From contig NZ_CP071409.1 in the NCBI RefSeq assembly GCF_022647505.1, forward strand, positions 1,612,001 to 1,676,000: a stretch of 64,000 nt of DNA. The letters run 5' to 3'. This document shows positions 36,905 to 45,792 of the stretch, in pieces. Each line of letters opens with the position of its first letter. The stretch's first letter is position 1. The position numbers and the translations under genes were made by a program. Below the pieces are notes generated by a model, which was not told the DNA's origin, ran no database searches, and worked only from the letters and a program-made list of their open reading frames with translations. The stretch is from [Pantoea] beijingensis. Lineage in GTDB: Bacteria > Pseudomonadota > Gammaproteobacteria > Enterobacterales > Enterobacteriaceae.

Positions 36905-37782
36905 TGATTGCGCTACAGGGGACGCTTGATATCAAGCATATGAAGCAACAGCATGATGAACTGTTCAGCATGCAGCGTCGCTATCTGCAGCGTATTGGCC
37001 TGCTAATACTGGCGGTCGTGCTGTTTTATGTGCTCTTTTTCATGACGTTTGGCATGCCGTGGGCCCAATGGCTAACGGGTTGTCAGCAGCTTGGCCGTTA
37101 TTTTCTGCGGATGTTTGTCTGGCATGATTTTATTAACTGGCCATTCGGTTACTACTTTTCGCAAATTGCGATCACGCTGGCAATTGTATTCGCCGGGACA
37201 CTGACCGCCACGCTGCTGGCGCTGCCACTGTCGTTCTTTGCCGCCCGCAATGTGATGACTAGCCGAACGCTACGACCGATTGCGTTGCTGGTACGCCGCC
37301 TGTTGGACGTACTACGCGGCATTGATATGGCGATTTGGGGGTTGATTTTTGTTCGCGCGGTGGGAATGGGGCCGCTGGCCGGCGTACTGGCGATTGTCAT
37401 GCAGGACGTTGGGCTGCTCGGTAAACTGTATGCTGAAGGACATGAGGCGGTAGAACGCTCACCAGGGCGCGGACTGAGTGCGGTCGGTGCCAATAGTCTG
37501 CAAAAACACCGCTACGGTATTTTTACTCAATCGTTTCCGACATTTCTCGCGCTTAGCCTGTATCAAATTGAATCCAACACCCGCTCTGCGGCGGTATTAG
37601 GTTTTGTCGGCGCCGGGGGAATTGGTCTGGTGTATGCCGAAAACATGCGGCTGTGGAACTGGGATGTAGTGATGTTCATCACCGTCATATTGGTGGTGAT
37701 TGTTATGGCGATGGATGCCATTTCAGCCCGGTTGCGTAAACGCTATATCGTTGGGAATAACGTTCCACTTTATCAGCCATAA
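36904..37782 (+). CDS. phnE: Phosphonate ABC transporter permease PhnE (second copy)
   Basis: A 292-residue permease related to the preceding gene. It has an EAA-type loop GLSAVGANSLQKHRYGIFTQSFPTFLALSL then SAAVLGFVGAGGIGLVY, and the core LLDVLRGIDMAIWGLIFVRAVGMG. An N-terminal cytoplasmic extension of about 30 residues precedes the first helix. I chose ATG 36904, which forms the TGATG junction with the first copy; GTG 36901 is an alternative. It ends the phnC-D-E1-E2 unit and converges on yeeO. Confidence 0.88.
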   Translation: MIALQGTLDIKHMKQQHDELFSMQRRYLQRIGLLILAVVLFYVLFFMTFGMPWAQWLTGCQQLGRYFLRMFVWHDFINWPFGYYFSQIAITLAIVFAGTLTATLLALPLSFFAARNVMTSRTLRPIALLVRRLLDVLRGIDMAIWGLIFVRAVGMGPLAGVLAIVMQDVGLLGKLYAEGHEAVERSPGRGLSAVGANSLQKHRYGIFTQSFPTFLALSLYQIESNTRSAAVLGFVGAGGIGLVYAENMRLWNWDVVMFITVILVVIVMAMDAISARLRKRYIVGNNVPLYQP

Positions 37783-37880
37783 TGGTGAAAGTGCTGGGGA
37801 TGACGTACATTCCCGGCGCTTTCAGAACCCGCCTCGCGATGGGCTACACCCTGCAAAATGGAAGCGTGAGAGGGCTGTGA

Positions 37881-39341
37881 TCATGATGGCGGCGTTCGGG
37901 GATACTGCCAGAGCCAGCGCCCGCTGATCATACGCCAGTAGAAGAATATCCCGCGAACGATCCAGTCGAGGAACATACCGAGCCAGATCCCCACCACGCC
38001 GAAACCCAGCATGATGCCCAATATATAGCCGACAACGATGCGACAGCCCCACATGCCAAGCATGGAGATCCACATCGTAAAACGCGCGTCACGAGCCCCT
38101 TTCAGACCGGCCGGAAGCACCCATGAGGCGGCCCAAAATGGCATAAATGCTGCGTTGAGCCAGACCAGCGTTTTTACCACCTCAATAACGTCTGTTTCGC
38201 TGGTGTAGAAGCGGGCAAGCACGCCAGCGAAGGGCGCCGAGAGAAACCCCAGCGCGCACAGTCCGACGGTTGACAGCCAAAAAATATGCTTCAATTGCCG
38301 TTCGGCTTGACCAATTTGTCGTTTGCCTAAACGGGTACCGACGATAATAGTGGATGCCGATCCCAGGGCATTACCGGGCAAGTTGATTAACGAGGCAATC
38401 GAGAAGGCGATAAAGTTACCGGCGATGACATCGGTACCCATTCCGGCAACAAAAATCTGTGTCAGCAGCTTGCCACCGTTGAACAGGACGGATTCGATGC
38501 TTGCCGGTAAGCCGATGCCGAGCACTTCCATCAGGATGGCGCCATTCATCGGTTTAAAGTAGCTTTTTAGGGTGATCTTCAGGCGAGGATTAAAACCGAT
38601 TGCCAATACATAGATTACCGCAATCGCTCCGAGATAACGCGAAATGGTCAGCCCGATACCGGCACCGATGAATCCCAGTCCGGACCAGGAAAAACAACCG
38701 TAGATTAATGCGCCGCTAATGACGATGTTGACAATGTTCATGCCGCCGTTGATCAGCATCGGGATTTTGGTATTGCCCGCACCGCGCAGCGCGCCACAGC
38801 CAATGAGGGCTATCGCAGCGGCGGGGTAGCTCCAGACGGAAATACGCAGATAGGTGAGCGCCAGTGCTTTTACCTCCGGCGCGGCACTCCCGGCAATTAC
38901 ATCAATAATCGCTTCACCTGAAAGGGCGATCACTAGCGCCAGTAACACCGAGGCGAGAGTCATCAACACCAGCGACTGCCGCGTCGCGGCACGGGCACGC
39001 TTGCGATTTAATTTACCGAGGCTAAAAGCCACAACCACGGTAGTACCCAGGTCCACAGCTGCAAAAAAAGCGATGATCACCATGCTGAAACTTTCAGCGA
39101 GACCAACGGCAGCCATTGCTTCAGCACCCAGTCGACTGACGAGGAAAGTACTGAGCACCCCCATTAATAACACGCACATATTCTCGAAAAGAATCGGTAC
39201 GGCGAGGGGCGTAATTTCACGCCAGAACAAGACGCGATATGAGTGTCTTTTCGGATACCAACCCGTACGCTGAATCGCGTGTAGCAATGTATCTCTGAAA
39301 TTTTGCAAGGTAAGTCCAGCGGAAAGGAGCAGGTAAGTCAT
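37881..39341 (-). CDS. yeeO: MATE-family efflux transporter YeeO
   Basis: A 486-residue, 12-helix MATE exporter closely resembling E. coli YeeO (VLFWREITPLAVPI, GCGALRGAGNTKIPMLINGGMNIVNI, ASWVLPAGLKGARDARF, RMISGRWLWQYPR). YeeO exports flavins and possibly dipeptides in E. coli, where it lies between asn tRNA genes near nac and cbl; the location here fits. The start at 39341 gives a shorter N-terminus than the annotated E. coli protein, whose extension is of doubtful reality. It converges with phnE2. Confidence 0.88.
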   Translation of the reverse strand: MTYLLLSAGLTLQNFRDTLLHAIQRTGWYPKRHSYRVLFWREITPLAVPILFENMCVLLMGVLSTFLVSRLGAEAMAAVGLAESFSMVIIAFFAAVDLGTTVVVAFSLGKLNRKRARAATRQSLVLMTLASVLLALVIALSGEAIIDVIAGSAAPEVKALALTYLRISVWSYPAAAIALIGCGALRGAGNTKIPMLINGGMNIVNIVISGALIYGCFSWSGLGFIGAGIGLTISRYLGAIAVIYVLAIGFNPRLKITLKSYFKPMNGAILMEVLGIGLPASIESVLFNGGKLLTQIFVAGMGTDVIAGNFIAFSIASLINLPGNALGSASTIIVGTRLGKRQIGQAERQLKHIFWLSTVGLCALGFLSAPFAGVLARFYTSETDVIEVVKTLVWLNAAFMPFWAASWVLPAGLKGARDARFTMWISMLGMWGCRIVVGYILGIMLGFGVVGIWLGMFLDWIVRGIFFYWRMISGRWLWQYPRTPPS

Positions 39342-39423
39342 CTGATGATGGTAAAAGCGTGAGAATTATGCAATTTTTTAACCGTTTTTTTTATGTATCA
39401 GAACGCAAACAGCTTGCTGGTAA

Positions 39424-39479
39424 AGCACCTGGCCCCTCGCAGCCCGGCCTGCTTGTTGCCGGCAGAGGGGCCAGGTGCT
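39424..39479. repeat. 15-bp perfect inverted repeat overlapping a LysR stop codon
   Basis: AGCACCTGGCCCCTC at 39424-39438 pairs perfectly with 39465-39479 around a 26-base loop that is itself GC-rich and partly self-complementary. Two bases of the stop codon of the minus-strand LysR gene lie inside the stem. On that strand the stem is followed by TTTACC, so it may act as a terminator. Confidence 0.7.
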
Positions 39480-40383
39480 ACGCAGAATCGGGCACGGTGT
39501 TGGTCGTGAACTCTTTTACGGCCCAGTCGAGGAAAACACGTACCCGCGGTGAGAGTTGACGACTGCGTGGGTACAGGAGCGATACTGGCGCTGAAGGCGG
39601 CGGAAAATCTGTCATCACGGCAATCAGCGAGCCGCGTTGTAAATCATCCTCGACATGAAAGCGGGGGATTTGGGCCAGCCCCATTCCCAACCGTATTGCG
39701 GTAAGGTAACTATCCGTACCTGTCACGGATAAGGTGGCTGGTAGTGAGGCTGTACGGTGTTCGCCATCGTGGACAAATTCCAGCGGTGCAAGATTACCCG
39801 TAGTGATTGAACGTAAACCGACCATGGTGTGCCCGACCAGTGATTCAATGCGTGTTGGGGTGCCAAAACGTGCGAGATAAGCGGGCGTGGCACAGGTTAA
39901 CCTTTCCAGCGAAGCCACCTGCCGAGCCGCCAGATCGCTATCGCGCAGTTTTCCGTAACGCAATGCGCAGTCCACGCCTTCCTGGACTAAATCAACCCAA
40001 CGATCGCTTTCACTCATCGTAAGTTCAATGTCGGGATAACGTGCAAAAAAAGTGGGTAACCCTGGCATCAGGAAATGACGGGCCAGTGTGCCCTGAACTT
40101 CAACACGCAGTAATCCTTTGGGCTGTGCGCTACTGAAAGCGCCTTCGGCCTCTTCAATATCGTTAAGAATCGCCAGGCAACGTTGATAATAAGCTTCACC
40201 ATCAAGCGTCGGCTTCACCACTCGCGTCGTACGCTGAAGCAGGCGCACCCCAAGCCGGGATTCCAGCTCTTTAATCGCATAGGTTACCGTTGAGCGTGGC
40301 AGGGTGGTGTCATGTGCTGCCAGCGTAAAACTACGCCGTTCCACCACGCGCGTAAAAAGCCGCATTGCATCAAGTCGATCCAC
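39478..40383 (-). CDS. LysR-type transcriptional regulator
   Basis: A 301-residue LysR regulator with N-terminal helix-turn-helix (MDRLDAMRLFTRVVERRSFTLAAHDTTLPRSTVTYAIKELE shortened: helix pair around residues 15-45) and the substrate-binding domain of the CrgA/PecT-like group (GLLRVEVQGTLARHFLMPGL, LVQEGVDCALRYGKL, CATPAYLARFGTP). Divergent from the SDR pair at 40509-42192 with a 125-base spacer, so it most likely controls those genes. The inducer is unknown. Confidence 0.85.
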   Translation of the reverse strand: MDRLDAMRLFTRVVERRSFTLAAHDTTLPRSTVTYAIKELESRLGVRLLQRTTRVVKPTLDGEAYYQRCLAILNDIEEAEGAFSSAQPKGLLRVEVQGTLARHFLMPGLPTFFARYPDIELTMSESDRWVDLVQEGVDCALRYGKLRDSDLAARQVASLERLTCATPAYLARFGTPTRIESLVGHTMVGLRSITTGNLAPLEFVHDGEHRTASLPATLSVTGTDSYLTAIRLGMGLAQIPRFHVEDDLQRGSLIAVMTDFPPPSAPVSLLYPRSRQLSPRVRVFLDWAVKEFTTNTVPDSA

Positions 40384-40508
40384 GGATGCTCCTATTGTTC
40401 GTTTTTATTGAATAGTAATGGCAATTTTAGCGAGTTTATCTTTTTATCCCGTTCAACGATAGTTATCACACACCGCCGCTACTGGCGGACTGAATTAAGG
40501 AGAAAGAG

Positions 40509-41246
40509 ATGCCTGCTCAAAATAAAGTCGCCATTGTTACTGGCGCATCCCGCGGTATTGGTGCCGCTATCGCACGTCGCCTGGCGAAAGATGGCCTGAA
40601 CGTATTGGTCAATTTTGCGGGTAGCGCAGCCGATGCCGAAGCGCTGGTTAATGAGATTGAAAAAAACGGTGGACGGGCGATCACCGCCCAAGCCGATGTT
40701 AGCGATGCCGCTGCTGTAGCACGGATGTTCGACGCCGCTGAGGCTGCCTATGGTGGTGTTGATGTTTTGGTGAATAACGCCGGCATCATGAAGCTGGCAA
40801 CGCTTGCTGAGACGGACGATGCGGTGTTTGACAGTCAGGTTGCCATCAACCTGAAAGGGTCTTTCAATATGCTGCGTGAGGCGGCCCGGCGTCTGCGTCC
40901 GGATGGACGAATCATTAATCTGTCATCAAGCGTTGTTGGTCTGTATCAGCCCACTTACGGAGCGTATGCCGCGACGAAAGCGGGTGTCGAAGCGATGGTG
41001 CACGTTCTGACGAAAGAATTGCGCGGACGTAATATTACCGTTAATGCCGTTGCTCCTGGGCCGACTGCAACTAAACTGTTTCTTGATGGCAAACCGCAGG
41101 ATGTTATTGACCGTCTGGCGAAGCTGGCTCCACTGGAGCGTTTAGGGCAACCGGATGATATCGCTGCCGTAGTGTCATTTCTTGCCGGCCCTGACGGTGC
41201 CTGGATTAATGGTCAGACACTGCGCGTAAATGGCGGCATTATTTAA
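40509..41246 (+). CDS. Short-chain dehydrogenase (3-oxoacyl-ACP reductase-like)
   Basis: A 245-residue classical SDR with cofactor motif TGASRGIGAAIA (about residues 12-23), NNAGIM, catalytic Ser in NLSSSVVG, and YAATKAG with Tyr and Lys. The C-terminus SFLAGPDGAWINGQTLRVNGGI is typical of FabG-like oxidoreductases. A strong AAGGAG precedes the ATG. It is first of two SDR genes divergent from a LysR regulator. Substrate unknown. Confidence 0.85.
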   Translation: MPAQNKVAIVTGASRGIGAAIARRLAKDGLNVLVNFAGSAADAEALVNEIEKNGGRAITAQADVSDAAAVARMFDAAEAAYGGVDVLVNNAGIMKLATLAETDDAVFDSQVAINLKGSFNMLREAARRLRPDGRIINLSSSVVGLYQPTYGAYAATKAGVEAMVHVLTKELRGRNITVNAVAPGPTATKLFLDGKPQDVIDRLAKLAPLERLGQPDDIAAVVSFLAGPDGAWINGQTLRVNGGII

Positions 41247-41283
41247 CCCCTACAAACGGGCATCCAGCCCTGGAGAGAGTGAA

Positions 41284-42192
41284 ATGAGCAAGAAAAATAT
41301 TCTGATCACCGGTGCTTCAAGTGGTTTCGGACGCATTACTGCAGAAGCGTTAGCGCGTGCCGGACATACGGTGTATGCCTCAATGCGAGATATTGCTGGT
41401 CGTAATGCACACAATGCTGCCGAAATGGCGGAAACGGCTAAGCGTGAAGGCGTGGATCTGCGCGCTATCGAGCTTGACGTGCAATCAGAACCTTCTATCG
41501 ATGCTGCCGTAAGCAAAATTATCGCTGACGTCAATCAGATCGATGTTTTGATCCATAATGCCGGCCACATGATGTTCGGTCCTGCGGAGGCATTTACGCC
41601 GGAGCAGTATGCCCAGCAATATGATGTTAACGTCCTTGGTACCCAGCGTGTTAACCGGGCCGCACTGCCGCATATGCGTCGGCATGGGCAAGGCTTACTG
41701 GTTTGGATATCATCAAGCAGCTCTGCTGGGGGAACGCCGCCGTACCTGGCTCCTTATTTTGCAGCGAAAGCCGCGATGGATGAATTGGCGGTATTATATG
41801 CGCGTGAATTAAGCCGCTGGGGTATTGAAACCACCATCATCGTTCCCGGTGCCTTTACAAAAGGAACCAACCACTTTGCTCATTCCGGCCGACCTGCGGA
41901 TGAAGCGCGGCTGGCCGAATATGAAGCGGGCCCTTATGCCGGGTTTGGTGAGCAAGTTCAGCAGGCGTTTGCCCGCATTGTACCGGATGATGCTGATGTG
42001 GGTGGCGTTGCCGATGCGATTGTCGAGGTGGTCGATTTGCCGTTTGGCAAACGCCCGTTCCGCGTACACTATGATCCTACCCAGGACGGTGCGGAAGTTG
42101 GTTTTATGGTGCTGGACCGTCTGCGTGCAGAGATGTTACATCGGGTTGGCCTCGGCGATTTGCTCAAACCTCATGTCCGCAGTCAATCATAA
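41284..42192 (+). CDS. Short-chain dehydrogenase/reductase
   Basis: A 302-residue SDR with cofactor motif TGASSGFGRITAEAL, HNAGHMMFG in place of NNAG, catalytic Ser in ISSSSSAG and YFAAKAAMDEL. I chose ATG 41284 (MSKKNILITG), preceded by GGAGAG, over the earlier in-frame start that overlaps the upstream SDR. The 37-base spacing suggests one operon under the divergent LysR protein. Substrate unknown. Confidence 0.83.
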   Translation: MSKKNILITGASSGFGRITAEALARAGHTVYASMRDIAGRNAHNAAEMAETAKREGVDLRAIELDVQSEPSIDAAVSKIIADVNQIDVLIHNAGHMMFGPAEAFTPEQYAQQYDVNVLGTQRVNRAALPHMRRHGQGLLVWISSSSSAGGTPPYLAPYFAAKAAMDELAVLYARELSRWGIETTIIVPGAFTKGTNHFAHSGRPADEARLAEYEAGPYAGFGEQVQQAFARIVPDDADVGGVADAIVEVVDLPFGKRPFRVHYDPTQDGAEVGFMVLDRLRAEMLHRVGLGDLLKPHVRSQS

Positions 42193-42257
42193 CTGTTGCA
42201 GCAACCCCCTATCTCTGTAGCAAAGCATAACGAAGGAAGAATTATCGTGACGACACG

Positions 42258-42285
42258 GAAAACCGCCCGATTTATTCTCGGGCGG
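42258..42285 (-). terminator. Rho-independent terminator of the thi salvage operon
   Basis: CCGCCCGA and TCGGGCGG pair around a 7-base loop; on the minus strand the stem is followed by TTTTCC. It lies just beyond the thiY stop, and also ends rightward transcription from the SDR pair if read through. Confidence 0.7.
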
Positions 42286-42301
42286 AGTCATGAGTCGGTG
42301 G

Positions 42302-43243
42302 CTATTCAATACCGGGTTCTATCGCGTACATGTCTACCGGCGTTATCTTAGTGATCAACTTATTTTCGAAAAGAAATTGTTCATAAGCCTGATAACGTGC
42401 GCGATCCAGCCGCGCCGGGTCACGTGCAAATAGTGGCAGAGTTTTCATCCATGCCTGATGGTTTAGCGCGGTATTTAACTGCGGATATTTTCGGGCAAAC
42501 TGTGTCCAGGACTCTTCAGGATGAGCGTGCAGGAAGTCACTGCCCTGTTTTAATGCGATGAGGAATTTGCGGATTTTAGGCTGATTTACCGCATCGCGGT
42601 TGGCGACAATAATTAGCTCGTCGTAAGCCGGAACGCCGTAATCCTCCACGTTTAATACTACCGGATCTTTCCCCTGCAGTTTCAGCTCTACTGCTTCAAT
42701 ATTGCGATAGCCCCCAATAACCGCATCCACCTGTCCTGCGAGTAGCGCGCTGGTTAATTGGAAATTAACGTTAATTAACTTGATATCATTGGCATTGAGC
42801 TGCTCATGTTGCAGCATGGTGGCCAGTATCGCATTTTCGATTCCGCTGACGGAATAACCGATTTTTTTCCCTTTTAGCCCCGCAGGAGAGGTAATCGTTT
42901 TATCCAGGGTGATAACGGTATTAAGGGGGGAATTGATTAATGTTCCGACGCGCATCAACGGCAGATTTTGGTCAGCAAAAAAGTGCAATTGCGGTTGATA
43001 GGTGATGGCGAGGTCGGCCTGCTTTGCTGCCACCAGTCGCGGCGGTAAAGCCGGATCGGAAGGGGGGACGATCTTCACGTCGAGCCCCTGGGCTTTGAAC
43101 GCGCCGATCTGTTCGGCCACCATAATGGGGGCGTGATCGGGATTAATATACCAGTCGAGGATCAGCGTCAGTTTTTCTGCCGCGTTGGCGTGGGTCGCCA
43201 GTACGACGCTAAGCAGCAGGCCAAAGAAGGTTTTTTCTATCAT
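42302..43243 (-). CDS. thiY: Thiamine-precursor (HMP-type) ABC transporter binding protein ThiY
   Basis: A 313-residue periplasmic binding protein of the NMT1/THI5-like family. The signal peptide is MIEKTFFGLLLSVVLATHANA, followed by AEKLTLILDWYINPDHAPIMVAEQIGAF, the hallmark of pyrimidine-precursor binding proteins. KGKKIGYSVSGIE and VDAVIGGYRNIE follow. I chose ATG 43243 for the signal peptide; an in-frame ATG near 43276 overlapping thiX is possible. It is the last gene of the riboswitch-controlled tenA-thiZ-thiX-thiY operon; likely ligand a formylamino- or hydroxymethyl-pyrimidine. Confidence 0.85.
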   Translation of the reverse strand: MIEKTFFGLLLSVVLATHANAAEKLTLILDWYINPDHAPIMVAEQIGAFKAQGLDVKIVPPSDPALPPRLVAAKQADLAITYQPQLHFFADQNLPLMRVGTLINSPLNTVITLDKTITSPAGLKGKKIGYSVSGIENAILATMLQHEQLNANDIKLINVNFQLTSALLAGQVDAVIGGYRNIEAVELKLQGKDPVVLNVEDYGVPAYDELIIVANRDAVNQPKIRKFLIALKQGSDFLHAHPEESWTQFARKYPQLNTALNHQAWMKTLPLFARDPARLDRARYQAYEQFLFENKLITKITPVDMYAIEPGIE

Positions 43244-43268
43244 TTTTCTTACTCTTATCGTTGAGAAG

Positions 43269-44039
43269 TTATGCATCGTTTTCCGGCGCCCAGACAATCA
43301 GACGCAGCAATAGGGCATCAACCGCTACCCATAGCAGGATGGTCATGACGACCAGAATAAACAGCGCGGCAAAGCAGATATCGGTCTGCATACGTGCGTT
43401 GGCGTTAAGCATGACGTAACCTAATCCTTCCGCCGAGCCGACCCATTCCCCAATGATGGCACCGATGGGGGCAACGGCGGCGGCCATACGCAGGCCGGAA
43501 CCAAAGGCTGGCAGCGCCGCCATCAGCCGAACGTGCCGTAACTGTGCCCACGGTGACGCGCGCAGAGTACGAGCCAGATCGAGGTAGTCGTTGTTTACCC
43601 GGCGCAACCCATCAAAGAAGGCAGAGGCGACCGGAAAAAAAATGACCAGCACCGCCATGGCCACTTTGGCGCTCATCCCAAAACCGAACCACAGCACCAG
43701 TAGTGGAGCCAATGCAAATACCGGTATTGCCTGGCTGGTCAGTAGCAGCGGCATCAGCCAGCGTTGTAATCGTGGAGAGAAGATCATGCTCAGTGCCAGC
43801 AGCACGCCGAGCAGGACGCCGATCGTCAGACCGCTGACGATTTCGCTGGCGGTCACCAGCGAGTGATACGCAAGATAATCTCGCCCGTACCAGAGGGCCT
43901 TCGCGACCGCGATGGGCGAGGGCAGCAGAAAGGAGGGAATATTGCTCAGGGTGGCCAGCCACCACAATAGTAGTAGGCCGAAACATACCGTCAGACCACG
44001 GCGCAGGCGTGAAAGACGTCCTTCAGAAAGGGGTTTCAT
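43269..44039 (-). CDS. thiX: Thiamine-precursor ABC transporter permease ThiX
   Basis: A 256-residue permease of the nitrate/taurine/HMP type with about six helices and the EAA-like loop LARTLRASPWAQLRHVRLMAALPAFGSGLRMA followed by GAIIGEWVGSAEGLGYVM. It overlaps the ATPase gene by four bases. Within the operon it forms the channel for the ThiY-bound precursor. Confidence 0.85.
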   Translation of the reverse strand: MKPLSEGRLSRLRRGLTVCFGLLLLWWLATLSNIPSFLLPSPIAVAKALWYGRDYLAYHSLVTASEIVSGLTIGVLLGVLLALSMIFSPRLQRWLMPLLLTSQAIPVFALAPLLVLWFGFGMSAKVAMAVLVIFFPVASAFFDGLRRVNNDYLDLARTLRASPWAQLRHVRLMAALPAFGSGLRMAAAVAPIGAIIGEWVGSAEGLGYVMLNANARMQTDICFAALFILVVMTILLWVAVDALLLRLIVWAPENDA

Positions 44040-44785
44040 TCTGCTGCCCTCACCAGCTGTTGTAATAGTTCAGCCTGGCTCTTCAGCAAGTTAGCATCAT
44101 CTGGTGCGCGCGGCGGTTGACCCGCGATGTGATGCGAAGCATCAATACCGGCAGGGTAACGAGAGAGTACCAGCAGGCGATGACTTAAACGGCAAGCCTC
44201 CATTGGGTCGTGGGTAATCAGTAATACGGTATGCTGCGCTAGCAGTTCGGCAGCCAGTGTCTGGATCATGGCGCGGGTAATTGCATCCAGTGCTGAAAAG
44301 GGCTCATCCATCAGGACAATCGGCTGACGTTCGTACAGGGTGCGGGCGATAGCGGCACGCTGTCGCATCCCCCCCGATAGTGTGCCGGGTAATGCGTTGC
44401 CATAGCCGCATAATCCCACGCGTTCAAGCAGGTGTCTGGCCCATTCCTTATTGGCCTTTTCACCACGTAAGCGTGCGCCGAGAGTAATGTTTTCGTCGAT
44501 CGTCAGCCACGGATAGAGGAGATCTTTCTGCCCCATCCACGCGATGCGTCCGGCGATGGGAAGGCCATCACTGCCGATTACCGTTCCCGACGTTGGTTTT
44601 GACAGACCGGCAATAATTTTTAGCAGGCTGGTTTTTCCTGCCCCACTGGCACCAAGTAGCGCCACAATGCTACCGCTGTCGATATCCAGATTGAGCCCTT
44701 CAAAAAGGGTTTGCTGGCCAAAGCGCAGAGTGAGATCGCGAACCCTTATTCCTGGCGGAACAGTGCCACTGCTGAGGGTGGACAT
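44036..44785 (-). CDS. thiZ: Thiamine-precursor ABC transporter ATP-binding protein ThiZ
   Basis: A 249-residue ATPase. Walker A GASGAGKTS, signature LSGGMRQRAAIARTL and Walker B IVLMDEPFSALD are intact. I chose ATG 44785 (MSTLSSGTVPP), two bases after the tenA stop; the longer frame runs back into tenA. It belongs to the nitrate/sulfonate/HMP-type ATPase group and powers ThiX. The operon context with tenA and a TPP riboswitch supports thiamine-precursor import. Confidence 0.85.
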   Translation of the reverse strand: MSTLSSGTVPPGIRVRDLTLRFGQQTLFEGLNLDIDSGSIVALLGASGAGKTSLLKIIAGLSKPTSGTVIGSDGLPIAGRIAWMGQKDLLYPWLTIDENITLGARLRGEKANKEWARHLLERVGLCGYGNALPGTLSGGMRQRAAIARTLYERQPIVLMDEPFSALDAITRAMIQTLAAELLAQHTVLLITHDPMEACRLSHRLLVLSRYPAGIDASHHIAGQPPRAPDDANLLKSQAELLQQLVRAAE

Positions 44786-44787
44786 GT

Positions 44788-45495
44788 TCACAGTGGATAC
44801 AACGCTGCAGTTTTTTCTGATGCGTTTAGTCCCATCTGCCAAAAGGCCGTTTCCAGCTGGGTCGCGGTGGTGAAAACTTGTGAAAGCTCACTAAAGCGCG
44901 CCTGTGCGCCGCGCTGCTGACCAACGTTTTCCAGCAAATCAAGTGAAGCCTTCACGCCAGCAAGATAGGTTTTATCACCGTAGTTTCGTATCCATGAAGC
45001 ATAACGATGACCTTCTATGCGGGTGGACGTTTCGTTTAACAGGCGCAGACCAATTTCCGCATAGCCCGCAACGCAAGGCATTAAAGCAGCAAGCAGATCC
45101 AGCGCATCACCCGAGTGACCAATATCCAGTACATAGCGAGTGTAATTCATGGTTTCTGCAGCTTCGGGCTGCCGGGCCATTTCTGCCTCATTCAATCCCC
45201 AACGGGTGCAATAGTCGACGTGTAACGGCAGTTCAGAGACGATGGCATTGAGTGAGGCGGTGGCCATACGCATTTCAGGTAAGGTGCGTAATTTGCTGAC
45301 CAGCAGTGCATAGGCGCGGGCAAAATGGATCAGGAACAGATAATCCTGCGTAAGATAATGGCGGAATGCAGACTCAGGGAGCGTGCCTGCACCGAGTGAT
45401 TGCACAAAGGGATGGGTAACGTAATCCTGCCAGTGGCGTCCCGCCTGCTGGCGGAGTTGTCCGTAAAGACCGAGCTCAAACAGAGTCGTATACAT
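44788..45495 (-). CDS. tenA: Aminopyrimidine aminohydrolase TenA (thiaminase II)
   Basis: A 235-residue TenA-family enzyme that hydrolyses aminopyrimidine breakdown products of thiamine to HMP for salvage. Family segments HPFVQSLGAGTLPESAFRHYLTQDYLFL and the catalytic Cys in ALMPCVAGYAEIG are visible, with a C-terminal YxxWIRNYGD. ATG 45495 has a perfect AGGAGG five to ten bases upstream; longer frames run into the riboswitch. It is the first gene after the TPP riboswitch. Confidence 0.9.
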   Translation of the reverse strand: MYTTLFELGLYGQLRQQAGRHWQDYVTHPFVQSLGAGTLPESAFRHYLTQDYLFLIHFARAYALLVSKLRTLPEMRMATASLNAIVSELPLHVDYCTRWGLNEAEMARQPEAAETMNYTRYVLDIGHSGDALDLLAALMPCVAGYAEIGLRLLNETSTRIEGHRYASWIRNYGDKTYLAGVKASLDLLENVGQQRGAQARFSELSQVFTTATQLETAFWQMGLNASEKTAALYPL

Positions 45496-45571
45496 GGGAC
45501 CTCCTGAAAGTAAATGGAGATCCGGGTGCGCTGAGGTATGAACAGACAACGGCTGAGAGCCATTGCCAACC

Positions 45572-45658
45572 CGTCCCTTCGCTGGCATGACCCAGATCAG
45601 GTTCAAAGGGTTCGGCTTGCGCCATCTCAGCCCTTTACAGGACACCCCTCGGAGCAGA
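45572..45658 (-). promoter_or_regulatory. TPP riboswitch (THI element)
   Basis: On the minus strand the conserved TPP aptamer is plain: CTCCGAGGGGTG, then GGGCTGAGATGG, CCCTTTGAACCTGATCTGGG and TCATGCCAGCGAAGGGA in the right order. The 76 bases between the aptamer and tenA include GGCTCTCAGCC, a hairpin that could serve in the expression platform. TPP binding should reduce tenA-thiZXY expression. Confidence 0.95.
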
Positions 45659-45792
45659 CTTTTATACGATATTTATTTTTTGATTACAATGTTGATGGCC
45701 GCGGATATGTGATTGAATCGAGAGATGACAAATGGCCCTCTGAGGCCGATGTGGGGTTGATATGTTGAGGCAGCTGAAAAGGGGAGGATGCT

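Noticed and set aside
36038..37782. Single phnE gene split by frameshift, as in E. coli K-12
   Set aside because: Both frames encode full-length permeases with their own EAA-type loops, so they are two genes.
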